DNA from: Deltaproteobacteria bacterium
Lineage (GTDB): Bacteria; Desulfobacterota; Binatia; UBA9968
Assembly: GCA_016184235.1 (NCBI GenBank)
Contig: JACPDC010000196.1
Span: 1 to 14,916 of the forward strand
DNA length: 14,916 nt
Direction: 5' to 3'
Positions 7,368 through 14,037 of this stretch are shown here, piece after piece (position 1 is the stretch's first letter; every line of letters starts with the position of its first letter). The position numbers and the translations under genes were made by a program. A model generated the notes under the pieces. The model saw only the letters and a list, made by a program, of their open reading frames with translations. It was not told the origin of the DNA and searched no databases.

Positions 7368-8435
7368 ATGTTGCAGAAGTCCAAACGGTCAGCGCGAGAT
7401 TCAAGGGTTGCAGGGTTGAGAGGTTTCCGGGTTGCCGGATTTCTCTTCGCTTCCCTTTATCTCTTGAACCCTTTAACCCTCAAACCTGTATTTGCCCAGG
7501 ACCTCAAGGCGATCGAGGAGGGGGCCAAGAAGGAAGGCAAGCTCAATCTCTACGGCTCCATGCGCGAAGACGAGGCGAAGGCGGTCCTCGACACGTTCGA
7601 GAAGAGGTATCCGGGAATCAAGATCGACTACTTCCGCTCCAGCGAGGACAAGCTCCTCAGCAGAATCCTGGCCGAGGCCAAGGCCAAGAGCCACAATTTC
7701 GACGCCCTGATCACCACGGCGGCCGCTTACACGAAGAGCCTCGGGCTGGCGCTCAAGTGGACCCCGCCGTCGACCAGCGGCATCATCAAAGAGCTGCTGG
7801 ACCCGGACGGGATGACCACTCCTGTGTACATCAACACGAACGTCATTCAGTACAACACCAAACAGGTGGCGAAGGCGGACGTGCCGAAGAGCTACGAGGA
7901 CCTGACCCAGCCGAAGTGGAAGGGGAAGCTGTGCCTGGAGGATTCCGATTTCGAGTGGTTTGTGGGGTTGCAATCTTTCCTCGGGAAGGAGAAGGCCCTG
8001 GCGCTGTTCAAGCGTATTGCGGCCAATCAGCCGGCGGTGCGCAACGGCCACGGCCTGGTCTCCGATCTGGTCGCCGCCGGCGAGTGCCCGATCGCCATCA
8101 ACAACTACGGCAACCAGGTGGCCAGGGCGCAAAAAAAAGGCGCGCCCACGGATTTTGTCGCGATCAACCCGGTGGTGACCATCGTGGCGCCCGTGGTGGT
8201 CTCCAAAAACGCGCCCCATCCGAACGCCGGCAAGCTCTACGCGAACTGGATCACCTCTAAAGAGGGACAGGAGTTCATCGTCAAGAACGGCGGCCGCATC
8301 CCGGTCCGGGTCGACGTGGACCCGGATCCCCCCAAGCTCACCAAAGGGCTGAAGCTCCACGTCGCCTCTCGAATGGAAGGCAAAGAGCTCAAAGAGGTCC
8401 AGGCCCTCTATCGCCAGATATGGCAAGGCCGTTAG
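7368..8435 (+). CDS. Extracellular solute-binding protein, family 1 / AfuA-like
   Basis: A 355-residue exported protein with a strong AAGGAGG (7356-7362) before ATG 7368. The signal peptide spans residues 1 to about 43 (cleavage after KPVFA) and is unusual: residues 13-16 and 21-24 are both RVAG, because the coding DNA there is an 8-base periodic repeat. The mature part matches iron-type and polyamine-type binding proteins: LNLYGSMREDEAKAVLDTFE, YPGIKIDYFRSSEDKLLSRI, and SKNAPHPNAGKLYANWITSK near the C-terminus. The paired tyrosines that hold ferric iron in FbpA are not evident (only NNYGNQVA is present), so iron should not be assumed. It pairs with the fused permease downstream and forms a second importer lacking its own ATPase here. 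Confidence 0.88.
   Translation: MLQKSKRSARDSRVAGLRGFRVAGFLFASLYLLNPLTLKPVFAQDLKAIEEGAKKEGKLNLYGSMREDEAKAVLDTFEKRYPGIKIDYFRSSEDKLLSRILAEAKAKSHNFDALITTAAAYTKSLGLALKWTPPSTSGIIKELLDPDGMTTPVYINTNVIQYNTKQVAKADVPKSYEDLTQPKWKGKLCLEDSDFEWFVGLQSFLGKEKALALFKRIAANQPAVRNGHGLVSDLVAAGECPIAINNYGNQVARAQKKGAPTDFVAINPVVTIVAPVVVSKNAPHPNAGKLYANWITSKEGQEFIVKNGGRIPVRVDVDPDPPKLTKGLKLHVASRMEGKELKEVQALYRQIWQGR
7400..7486. repeat. Inverted repeat of 8-base units inside a signal-peptide coding region
   Basis: The left arm (7400-7439) consists of five 8-base units: TTCAAGGG, TTGCAGGG, TTGAGAGG, TTTCCGGG, TTGCCGGA. The right arm (7463-7486) is three inverted units: CTTGAACC, CTTTAACC, CTCAAACC. AGGGTT-N2-AGGGTT (7404-7417) pairs exactly with AACCCT-N2-AACCCT (7467-7480), giving a hairpin around about 49 bases. 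A related direct array is at 10182-10213. The element encodes residues about 11-39 of the binding protein, including the end of its hydrophobic core. Confidence 0.7.
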
Positions 8436-8474
8436 CGCCCCGATCGCCAAGAGTCGAGAGAGGGGGTCACGCTT

Positions 8475-10169
8475 ATCCGGAACTGGCGTCGGCTTGACAT
8501 CGCCATTCTCGCCGGGGTCATCGCGGTAGTCGCCTACCTGGCGATGACCCCGCTCGTCATGCTGCTCTACGGCAGCCTGCAGAGCGGCTTCATGGTCGGT
8601 GAGAGCGCTTTCACTTTCGCGAACTACCTCGAGGCCTACAGCGACAGGGAATTCTACTCGCTGTTCTTGAATTCCCTGATCTACGCCCTCGGGGTCTCTC
8701 TTTTTACCTTCCTGATCGGGACCCTGCTCGCCTGGATCTGCGAGCGCACCAACACCCCGGGAAGAAAGACCTTCGCCCTTCTGGCCGTCACCACGTACAT
8801 CATCCCGGGCGTCCTGCTGACCATATCCTGGATTCTCCTATTGAGCCCGCGCATCGGTCTGTTCAACAACATTTTGGTCTATCTCTTCGGTTTCGCGGAG
8901 CCGCCCCTCACCATCTACTCCTACTGGGGCATGATCTGGACCGCGTCCGTCCACCTCTACCCGTTGAACTTTCTCATGATGTCGGCGGCCTTTCGCTCGA
9001 TGGACGCCTCTTTCGAGGAGGCCGCCTGGGCGGCGGGCGCCAACAATTTCACCTGCCTCCGGCAAATCACTCTGAAGATTCTCCGGCCGATGCTCCTCTC
9101 CACCATGCTGATCCTGTTCATCCGGGGCATCGAGTCCTTCGAGGTGCCGGCCTTGATCGGCATCCCGGCGCGCATCTTCGTCTTCACTACCAAGATCTAC
9201 GAGGCCGCCAGCGGCTTTCCGCCGGCCCTGGGGCTTGCCGGCGCCAACGCCTCGATCCTCCTCCTGATCAGCATATTGGGCGTGTATCTTTATCAGAAGC
9301 TTACCGCGCGGAGCGAGAGCTTCACGACCATTACGGGAAAGGCCTACCGTCCCCGGGTGATCGACCTGGGAAGATGGAAATATGTCTTTTCTGCCGGCTG
9401 CGTGCTTTTCTTCATCCTGACGCTGCTGGTGCCGGTGCTGGCCCTGCTGGGCACGTCGTTCTCCGGCCATATGGTGGCGCTCACGCCTGAGGCATTCAAG
9501 AATTTCACCTTGGACGAATACCGCTTCGTCTTGAGCTATCCCATCATCACGCGGGCCTTTCGCAACAGCATCCTCCTGGCGGTCGGCTCGGCCACGGCGG
9601 TCATGCTCTTGACCTCGATCATCGCCTGGATCACCGTGCGCACCCAAATACCGGGCAGGTGGCTGCTCGATGCCCTCACCTTCATCCCCATCGCGGTCCC
9701 GGGCGTGATCATGGGGGTGAGCATGATCTTCGTCTATCTCACGCTCCCAATCCCGATCTACGGCACGCTGTGGATCCTCCTGGTCGCCTACGTGACCCTT
9801 TACATGCCCTATGGTATTCGGGTAGCCTCGGCGACCATGGTGCAGATCCACAAGGAGCTGGAGGAGGCCTCGACGGCAAGCGGCGCCTCGTGGGCGCAGA
9901 CTTTTTTCCGTATCGTCCTGCCGCTCCTCTTGCCCGGCTTTCTCTCGGGCTGGATCTATGTCGCGATCATCTCCCTGCGCGAGCTTTCCGCCTCGATCTT
10001 TCTGGTCGGCCAAGGAACCGAAGTCCTGTCAACCGTGGTGTTCGCGCTGTGGGACTCCGGAAACATCACCGGCGTCGCCGCCCTGGGGGTTTTGATGACC
10101 CTTTTTCTCATCGTGATGGCGCTCGTGGTCCAGACGTGGCAGCGCAAGCTGGGAATTTTGAGAGAATAG
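8475..10169 (+). CDS. Fused two-domain ABC permease, FbpB/ThiP type
   Basis: An inner-membrane protein of about 564 residues with two permease domains in one chain. Coupling loops are FEEAAWAAGANNFTCLRQIT at about 180-199 and LEEASTASGASWAQTFFRIV at about 462-481, both carrying the EAA...G pattern. About twelve membrane segments are visible. The first conventional start, ATG 8544, falls in the middle of the first membrane segment, while the frame is open upstream and encodes a basic stretch RNWRRLD followed by IAILAGVIAVVAYLA, which completes that segment. No ATG, GTG or TTG occurs in any frame from 8436 to 8493, so ATC 8475, 8 bases after a GGGGG-rich site (8462-8466), is given only as a best guess. 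It works with the upstream solute-binding protein; its ATPase is not adjacent. Confidence 0.82.
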   Translation: MRNWRRLDIAILAGVIAVVAYLAMTPLVMLLYGSLQSGFMVGESAFTFANYLEAYSDREFYSLFLNSLIYALGVSLFTFLIGTLLAWICERTNTPGRKTFALLAVTTYIIPGVLLTISWILLLSPRIGLFNNILVYLFGFAEPPLTIYSYWGMIWTASVHLYPLNFLMMSAAFRSMDASFEEAAWAAGANNFTCLRQITLKILRPMLLSTMLILFIRGIESFEVPALIGIPARIFVFTTKIYEAASGFPPALGLAGANASILLLISILGVYLYQKLTARSESFTTITGKAYRPRVIDLGRWKYVFSAGCVLFFILTLLVPVLALLGTSFSGHMVALTPEAFKNFTLDEYRFVLSYPIITRAFRNSILLAVGSATAVMLLTSIIAWITVRTQIPGRWLLDALTFIPIAVPGVIMGVSMIFVYLTLPIPIYGTLWILLVAYVTLYMPYGIRVASATMVQIHKELEEASTASGASWAQTFFRIVLPLLLPGFLSGWIYVAIISLRELSASIFLVGQGTEVLSTVVFALWDSGNITGVAALGVLMTLFLIVMALVVQTWQRKLGILRE

Positions 10170-10181
10170 TAAGTCCGTGGC

Positions 10182-10213
10182 TCAAGGATTCAAAAGTTCA
10201 AGGGTTTAAGAGG
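10182..10213. repeat. Direct array of 8-base units merging into a ribosome site
   Basis: Four 8-base units follow each other between the permease and the RidA-like gene: TCAAGGAT, TCAAAAGT, TCAAGGGT, TTAAGAGG. They are of the same type as the array at 7400-7439. The last unit runs into AGGAGGAG (10211-10218), the Shine-Dalgarno of ATG 10224, so the array may supply part of that site. Confidence 0.65.
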
Positions 10214-10223
10214 AGGAGAAAAG

Positions 10224-10616
10224 ATGACGAAGAAAGTTATCCAACCAAAGACGCTTAACGATCCGAGGCCGAGGTACTCCCAGGGGATACTTGTGACTAA
10301 GCCGGGCACATTGCTGTTTATCGCCGGACAAACCGCGTCCGACAAGGACGGCAATGTCGTAGGCAAGGGGGATATCGAAGCGCAGACCCATCAGGTTTTT
10401 AGAAATCTGAGCGCGGTTTTGCAGGAGGCGGGCGGCTCTCTGGACGATCTGGTCATGACCACTACGTACATCACGGACAGAAAATACCGCGAGGGTTACA
10501 ACCGCGTGCGCACGCAGTACTACAAGAAAAGCTCGCCCACCAGCACGCTGGTCATTATCACGGGACTCGCGCACCCGGATTACCTGATCGAGATTAACGG
10601 CGTCGCGGTCCTCTGA
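10224..10616 (+). CDS. RidA/YjgF-family protein lacking the catalytic arginine
   Basis: A 130-residue protein with the RidA (YjgF/UK114) fold signature: RYSQGILVTKPGTLLFIAGQ (17-36), a Q-x(6)-L-x(3)-L-x-x-A-G helix (56-70), TTTYITD (79-85) and the C-terminal YLIEINGVAV (120-129). True RidA enzymes, which hydrolyse reactive imines and enamines such as 2-aminoacrylate, use an arginine just after the proline near residue 105. Here that stretch reads SSPTSTLVII, with serine (S107) at the arginine position, while the glutamate of the I-E-I motif (E123) is kept. It therefore belongs with Rid subfamilies of other or unknown activity. RutC of pyrimidine breakdown is one relative with a different role. 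A strong AGGAGGAG precedes ATG 10224. Confidence 0.88.
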   Translation: MTKKVIQPKTLNDPRPRYSQGILVTKPGTLLFIAGQTASDKDGNVVGKGDIEAQTHQVFRNLSAVLQEAGGSLDDLVMTTTYITDRKYREGYNRVRTQYYKKSSPTSTLVIITGLAHPDYLIEINGVAVL

Positions 10617-10623
10617 TCGCCCT

Positions 10624-10953
10624 ATGAGCGAGCTCACGCAAAAGCGCTGCGTCCCGTGCGAGGGGGGCATCCCTTCTTTAGGAAAGGCCGAGGTCGAAAA
10701 GCTCCTCGCCCAGCTTCCGGGTTGGCAGCTCGACGGCAAGTGGATCACGAAAGAGTTCCGCTTCAAGAATTTTGTCGAGGCGATGAAGCTCGTGAACCGT
10801 GCGGCCGAGCTGGCGGAGGCGGAGGGGCACCATCCCGACATCCATATCCACTATAACAGAGTCCGTTTCGATATCTGGACCCATGCCATCGACGGGCTTT
10901 CGGAGAACGACTTCATCCTCGCCGCGAAGATCGACGCGCTGCCAAGGGCTTAG
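10624..10953 (+). CDS. Pterin-4a-carbinolamine dehydratase
   Basis: A 109-residue cytoplasmic enzyme that dehydrates 4a-hydroxytetrahydropterin, regenerating the cofactor used by aromatic amino-acid hydroxylases; some homologues act in molybdopterin or folate-type pterin metabolism. The N-terminal KRCVPCEGGIPSLGKAEVE (7-25) with LPGW (31-34) is typical of bacterial members. The catalytic set is present: GHHPDIHIHYNRV (68-80, with H69, H70, P71) and WTH (85-87, H87), followed by GLSENDFILAAKID. It starts 7 bases after the RidA-like stop with no clear ribosome site, so coupled translation is likely. No hydroxylase partner is present in the window. Its TAG stop (10951-10953) overlaps the stop of the opposite-strand binding protein. 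Confidence 0.92.
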   Translation: MSELTQKRCVPCEGGIPSLGKAEVEKLLAQLPGWQLDGKWITKEFRFKNFVEAMKLVNRAAELAEAEGHHPDIHIHYNRVRFDIWTHAIDGLSENDFILAAKIDALPRA

Positions 10954-11966
10954 CTGCCTTTGCCAAAAACCGAGTCGATAAAGCCTTCTTTCTCCAGCTC
11001 GCGGACAATACTGTCATCAATGAGGTCATCGACCGTCACCTTGCTTCCGGGACTTTGCTTTAGGGCCTGGTCCAGTTGAATCTTCATGCCCTCCCGGGTG
11101 GTATACGGAGCTCGCTCCATGAGCTTCGCCGTCGCCCTGTAAGAGTCCTCCAGATAGGCCTGGTTGGCGCCGCGCAGGTACTTGGCAATAATCTTCTGCG
11201 CTCCTTCCTTGTTGCTCTTAAAGTAGTGCGCGCCCTCGATCAGGGCCTTGACAGTCCGCTTTACGGCATCGCGCTTTTTCGCCAGGTAACTTTTGGTCGT
11301 AACGGCGCAGATGAACGGGAGCGCATAAGGCTTTGGCAGATCGGCCATGTTGACCAGGATCCTGTAAGGCGCCAGCTTCCCGGTCAGACGGACATTTCCC
11401 GGAGGCGACGGAAAGCCGGCAATAGCACCGCGGCCGAAAGCGGCGGCCCGGTCCGAGGCGCCGCCGATCTGGAGGACACTGACATCCTCCATCGGTTTAA
11501 GACCCAACCCCTTTAGAAGCTCGCGCGCAGCCACGTCCGATACGCTGCCGAACCGGCTTATGCCGATAGATTTGCCTCTGAGATCCTCGGCAGATTTGAT
11601 CGAATCATGAACCACCAGCTCATAGACCAAGGCATTAATAAAACAGGCCACGCTTACGAGGTCGGCTCCCCGGACTGCGGCCAAGGCAACGCCGCTGCCG
11701 GCTGCGTTGCCAACCTGAACATCCCCTGCGACGATGGCCGCCACGCTGATCGTGGTGCTGCCGATGTAAACCACGTCGGCATTGAGCCCGTATTTTCGAT
11801 AGAAGCCCATTTCTTTTGGGACGTTCCAAACCGCGTTCAGAGCGTCTGTCGAGCTGTAGGCGAGTTGGATCTTTTCCTGCGCGTAGGAGCCGCTCCAGGA
11901 AAGGGCCAGGAAAATAAGGAGATGGGCGAGAACGGCCCCGCCGCGACTGCGCAACCTGCTTGTCAT
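10950..11966 (-). CDS. ABC importer substrate-binding protein, NMT1/SsuA type (last gene of - operon)
   Basis: A 338-residue exported protein from ATG 11966, chosen because GGGAGGA (11977-11971 on this strand) sits 4 bases upstream; the frame is open 13 codons further but without a better site. Signal peptide: basic MTSRLRSRGG, hydrophobic AVLAHLLIFLALSW, cleavage after GSYA. The mature part starts EKIQLAYSSTDALNAVWNVP, has KEMGFYRKYGLNADVVYIGS and SAEDLRGKSIGISRFGSVSD, all standard NMT1-type segments. It lies 25 bases after the second binding-protein gene of the same operon, so one permease appears to have two receptors. Ligand unknown. The TAA stop overlaps the TAG of the facing pterin dehydratase gene. 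Confidence 0.87.
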   Translation of the reverse strand: MTSRLRSRGGAVLAHLLIFLALSWSGSYAQEKIQLAYSSTDALNAVWNVPKEMGFYRKYGLNADVVYIGSTTISVAAIVAGDVQVGNAAGSGVALAAVRGADLVSVACFINALVYELVVHDSIKSAEDLRGKSIGISRFGSVSDVAARELLKGLGLKPMEDVSVLQIGGASDRAAAFGRGAIAGFPSPPGNVRLTGKLAPYRILVNMADLPKPYALPFICAVTTKSYLAKKRDAVKRTVKALIEGAHYFKSNKEGAQKIIAKYLRGANQAYLEDSYRATAKLMERAPYTTREGMKIQLDQALKQSPGSKVTVDDLIDDSIVRELEKEGFIDSVFGKGS

Positions 11967-12030
11967 AAGCTCCTCCCTCGCGCCCGCTCTCCGCGCAGAT
12001 CGCACAAAGATGGGGCGATTTAATTAAGGA

Positions 12031-13044
12031 CTACTTGAAGTATCCTTCCTTCACTAACTGGTCCACCAGGGTCGTATCGATAAACGGTCCCGGATCCGCC
12101 GTCGCCGCCTTTGGGGTCTTTCTCTTTATCGCGTCGAACGTCGTGCGGATTCCGCCTATTTTCGGTATCGGCACCCGGTCGGCCCATTTTTTAAAAGCCT
12201 CGTACGCATACTCGGTATCTTCTCGATTGCTGCCGAGGAATTCCATGAGATAACCGATCGTCTTCTCCTTCTGCTCGTAGTAGATCTTCATGGCGTCTGC
12301 GATCACTTTTACAAAGCGAAGCACCACGTCGGGATTCTTCTTCAGATACGCGCTCTGCACCCACTCGCCATTATTCTGCCAGGGGATTCCCAGCTCCGGC
12401 AGGGAGATGAGAGGCCGAAAGCCGCGCTTTGCCCCAATGCGGTCGAAGGGAGGGGGCAGTGGCCCGAACTGCACATCCCCTCGTTCCATCTGCGCGACGA
12501 TGTTGGCCGTGTCCGGGCGGGGAATTTGGATCAGCTTGACGTCCCTCTCGGGATCGAGGCCGAGCTTGGTCAGAGCAAACCTCAAGGCCGTATCTGGGAT
12601 AGTTCCAAAGGGGGCACCCACGTGCCCGGTTTTTCCTTTAAGGTCCTCGGGCCGCTTGATGTCCTTGTGCACCATCACCGTATAGGGAAACACATTGATC
12701 CACGAGGAGACCAAGACGAAAGGTGGGGCCCCCTCCAGCGTCGCCGTGACGAATGCCGCCGCGCCCGATCCTGTGGATACCTGCATGCTTCCTCCGAGCA
12801 TGGCTTGGACCGCGGCCGAGGTGCTGGTCCGGATGATGTTCACGTCAAGTCCATGCTTGGAATACAGTTTTTCCTTCTCGGCGATAAAGAACAGGCTCGT
12901 CCCCGGATTGATTCCGGTCTGGCCGACGGTCATTTTGACGCCCTGGGCGCCGAGTCCGGACGGCATGAAGGCGGGCAAAAGGATTCCCAGCAATGCGCCG
13001 GCCAGCCAGAGACGGTAAGAGCACAAGATTGTCCTGGATTCCAT
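12031..13044 (-). CDS. ABC importer substrate-binding protein, NMT1/SsuA type
   Basis: A 337-residue exported protein. Signal peptide: MESRTILCSYR, hydrophobic LWLAGALLGILLPAFM, cleavage after GLGA. The mature protein opens VKMTVGQTGINPGTSLFFIA, continues with KEKLYSKHGLDVNIIRTSTS and has PEDLKGKTGHVGAPFGTIPD as the hinge-proximal segment, the order expected for NMT1-type receptors. A GGAGGTGA lies 5 bases before ATG 13044, a very strong ribosome site, consistent with high expression of a binding protein. It follows the permease gene after an 83-base gap that contains an AT-rich palindrome, and precedes a second, only distantly similar binding protein. The receptor presumably feeds the permease at 13128-14015. 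Confidence 0.88.
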   Translation of the reverse strand: MESRTILCSYRLWLAGALLGILLPAFMPSGLGAQGVKMTVGQTGINPGTSLFFIAEKEKLYSKHGLDVNIIRTSTSAAVQAMLGGSMQVSTGSGAAAFVTATLEGAPPFVLVSSWINVFPYTVMVHKDIKRPEDLKGKTGHVGAPFGTIPDTALRFALTKLGLDPERDVKLIQIPRPDTANIVAQMERGDVQFGPLPPPFDRIGAKRGFRPLISLPELGIPWQNNGEWVQSAYLKKNPDVVLRFVKVIADAMKIYYEQKEKTIGYLMEFLGSNREDTEYAYEAFKKWADRVPIPKIGGIRTTFDAIKRKTPKAATADPGPFIDTTLVDQLVKEGYFK

Positions 13045-13077
13045 CGAGTCACCTCCGGGGTTCGTTAGGAGCTGTTC

Positions 13078-13094
13078 GAAAAAAATAATTTTTC
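13078..13094. other. AT-rich palindromic tract in the 83-base gap
   Basis: GAAAAAAATAATTTTTC stands out in GC-rich surroundings, between the - strand permease and the binding protein that follows it. It could be part of an internal promoter or an RNA processing site that sets higher expression of the receptor. It lacks a GC-rich stem, so it is not a standard terminator. Confidence 0.35.
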
Positions 13095-13127
13095 ATCGAC
13101 GGTTCCGCAAGGAGCGGATACGCACAT

Positions 13128-14015
13128 CTACTTGGCCGGCTTCCACTTGTCTAAGCGCCTCTCGACGGCTTTGAGCACTTCGGTCAAGGCCGCGCCCAAA
13201 CAGGCGATCATCACGATCGGGGCAAACATCGCCGCGATTTGAAAGCGCTGCGCGGCCACCGAGCTCAAGTACCCCAAGCCCATGGCCGCTCCGTACTGCT
13301 CCGCCACTACGATATAGACCAAAGCCCTGCCCAAGGCCACCCTCAATCCGGCCACAATATAAGGGAGAGATCCGGGCAGAGAAACTTTGAGAAAGATGGT
13401 CGAATCGCCGGCTCCGAAGGAGCGCGACATCTTGATAAGATGGGCGTCCGTATTGGCGATGCCGACCATCGTATTGATCAGCACCGGGAAGACCGCGGCA
13501 AGAAACGTCATGACGATTTTTGAGAAGGCCCCGAGACCGAAAAGCATGATGATCAGGGGAAGGAGGGCGATGAGCGGAGTCGCATAGATGCCCGATAAAA
13601 GCGGGTCCAGGGTCCGGCTGATCCCCTTATACCAGCCCATCGGGATTCCGAGGAGGACTCCGGCAATCGTGGCTGTGACAAGGCCGGCGGAGAAATTCAG
13701 CAGGCTGAAGATCATATGCTCCCAGATCACCCCGCTGGCAAAGAGCTCGATCCCCTTGCCAACGATCTGGCTGAACGGCGGAAAATAGAAAGGATTCAAA
13801 AGGTGGGTTCGGCTGGCAATCTCCCATGCCAGGAAGAACGAGACGAGGCCGAGGAAGCCCTGACTTCTGGACGCGAAGTCGCGCAGCCGACCGGCGAAGC
13901 CGCTCCGAGCCGCGGTGAATTTCTCCGCGGATCCCTCCGAGAGAGGAAGCAGCGCGTCGCCGTCCTCTGAGCCGGTTCCCTTCGCGCTCCAATGAGGCTG
14001 AGTTCTGGCAGCCAT
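13128..14015 (-). CDS. ABC importer permease, SsuC/TauC type, with long N-terminal tail
   Basis: A 295-residue inner-membrane permease. Residues 55-290 carry about six hydrophobic segments with the family pattern LLPLIIMLFGLGAFSKIV (151-168) and the ATPase-coupling loop at 193-218, containing MSRSFGAGDSTIFLKVSLPG. The first 50 residues are an extra hydrophilic, charged tail not found in the two permeases at 3985 and 4750; a GAGGTGG before ATG 14015 supports this start, and no internal methionine offers a sensible shorter one. It lies 22 bases after the hydrolase gene and is followed by two binding-protein genes. There is no ATPase in this operon, so it must borrow one, perhaps that at 5511-6308 or one outside the window. 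Confidence 0.9.
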   Translation of the reverse strand: MAARTQPHWSAKGTGSEDGDALLPLSEGSAEKFTAARSGFAGRLRDFASRSQGFLGLVSFFLAWEIASRTHLLNPFYFPPFSQIVGKGIELFASGVIWEHMIFSLLNFSAGLVTATIAGVLLGIPMGWYKGISRTLDPLLSGIYATPLIALLPLIIMLFGLGAFSKIVMTFLAAVFPVLINTMVGIANTDAHLIKMSRSFGAGDSTIFLKVSLPGSLPYIVAGLRVALGRALVYIVVAEQYGAAMGLGYLSSVAAQRFQIAAMFAPIVMIACLGAALTEVLKAVERRLDKWKPAK

Positions 14016-14037
14016 GTTGGGGCCACCTCGGGCCGCG

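Noticed and set aside
7400..7439. CRISPR-like array
   Set aside because: Units are 8 bases with no spacers and lie inside a coding region; not a CRISPR.
7368..8435. Ferric iron receptor assignment (FbpA/AfuA)
   Set aside because: The fold fits, but the paired iron-binding tyrosines are not evident, so the substrate was left open.
8838..10013. Long - strand open frame opposite the fused permease
   Set aside because: Low-complexity charged translation, opposite a clear twelve-helix permease; a product of codon bias.
13081..13112. Internal - strand promoter TTGCGG-N17-TATTTT before the binding-protein gene
   Set aside because: The -35 matches only three of six positions and the AT-rich tract alone could create such a match; kept only as an AT-rich palindrome.
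13105..13117. Short hairpin CCGC-AAGGA-GCGG
   Set aside because: A four-base stem is expected by chance in GC-rich DNA and has no T-run for termination.
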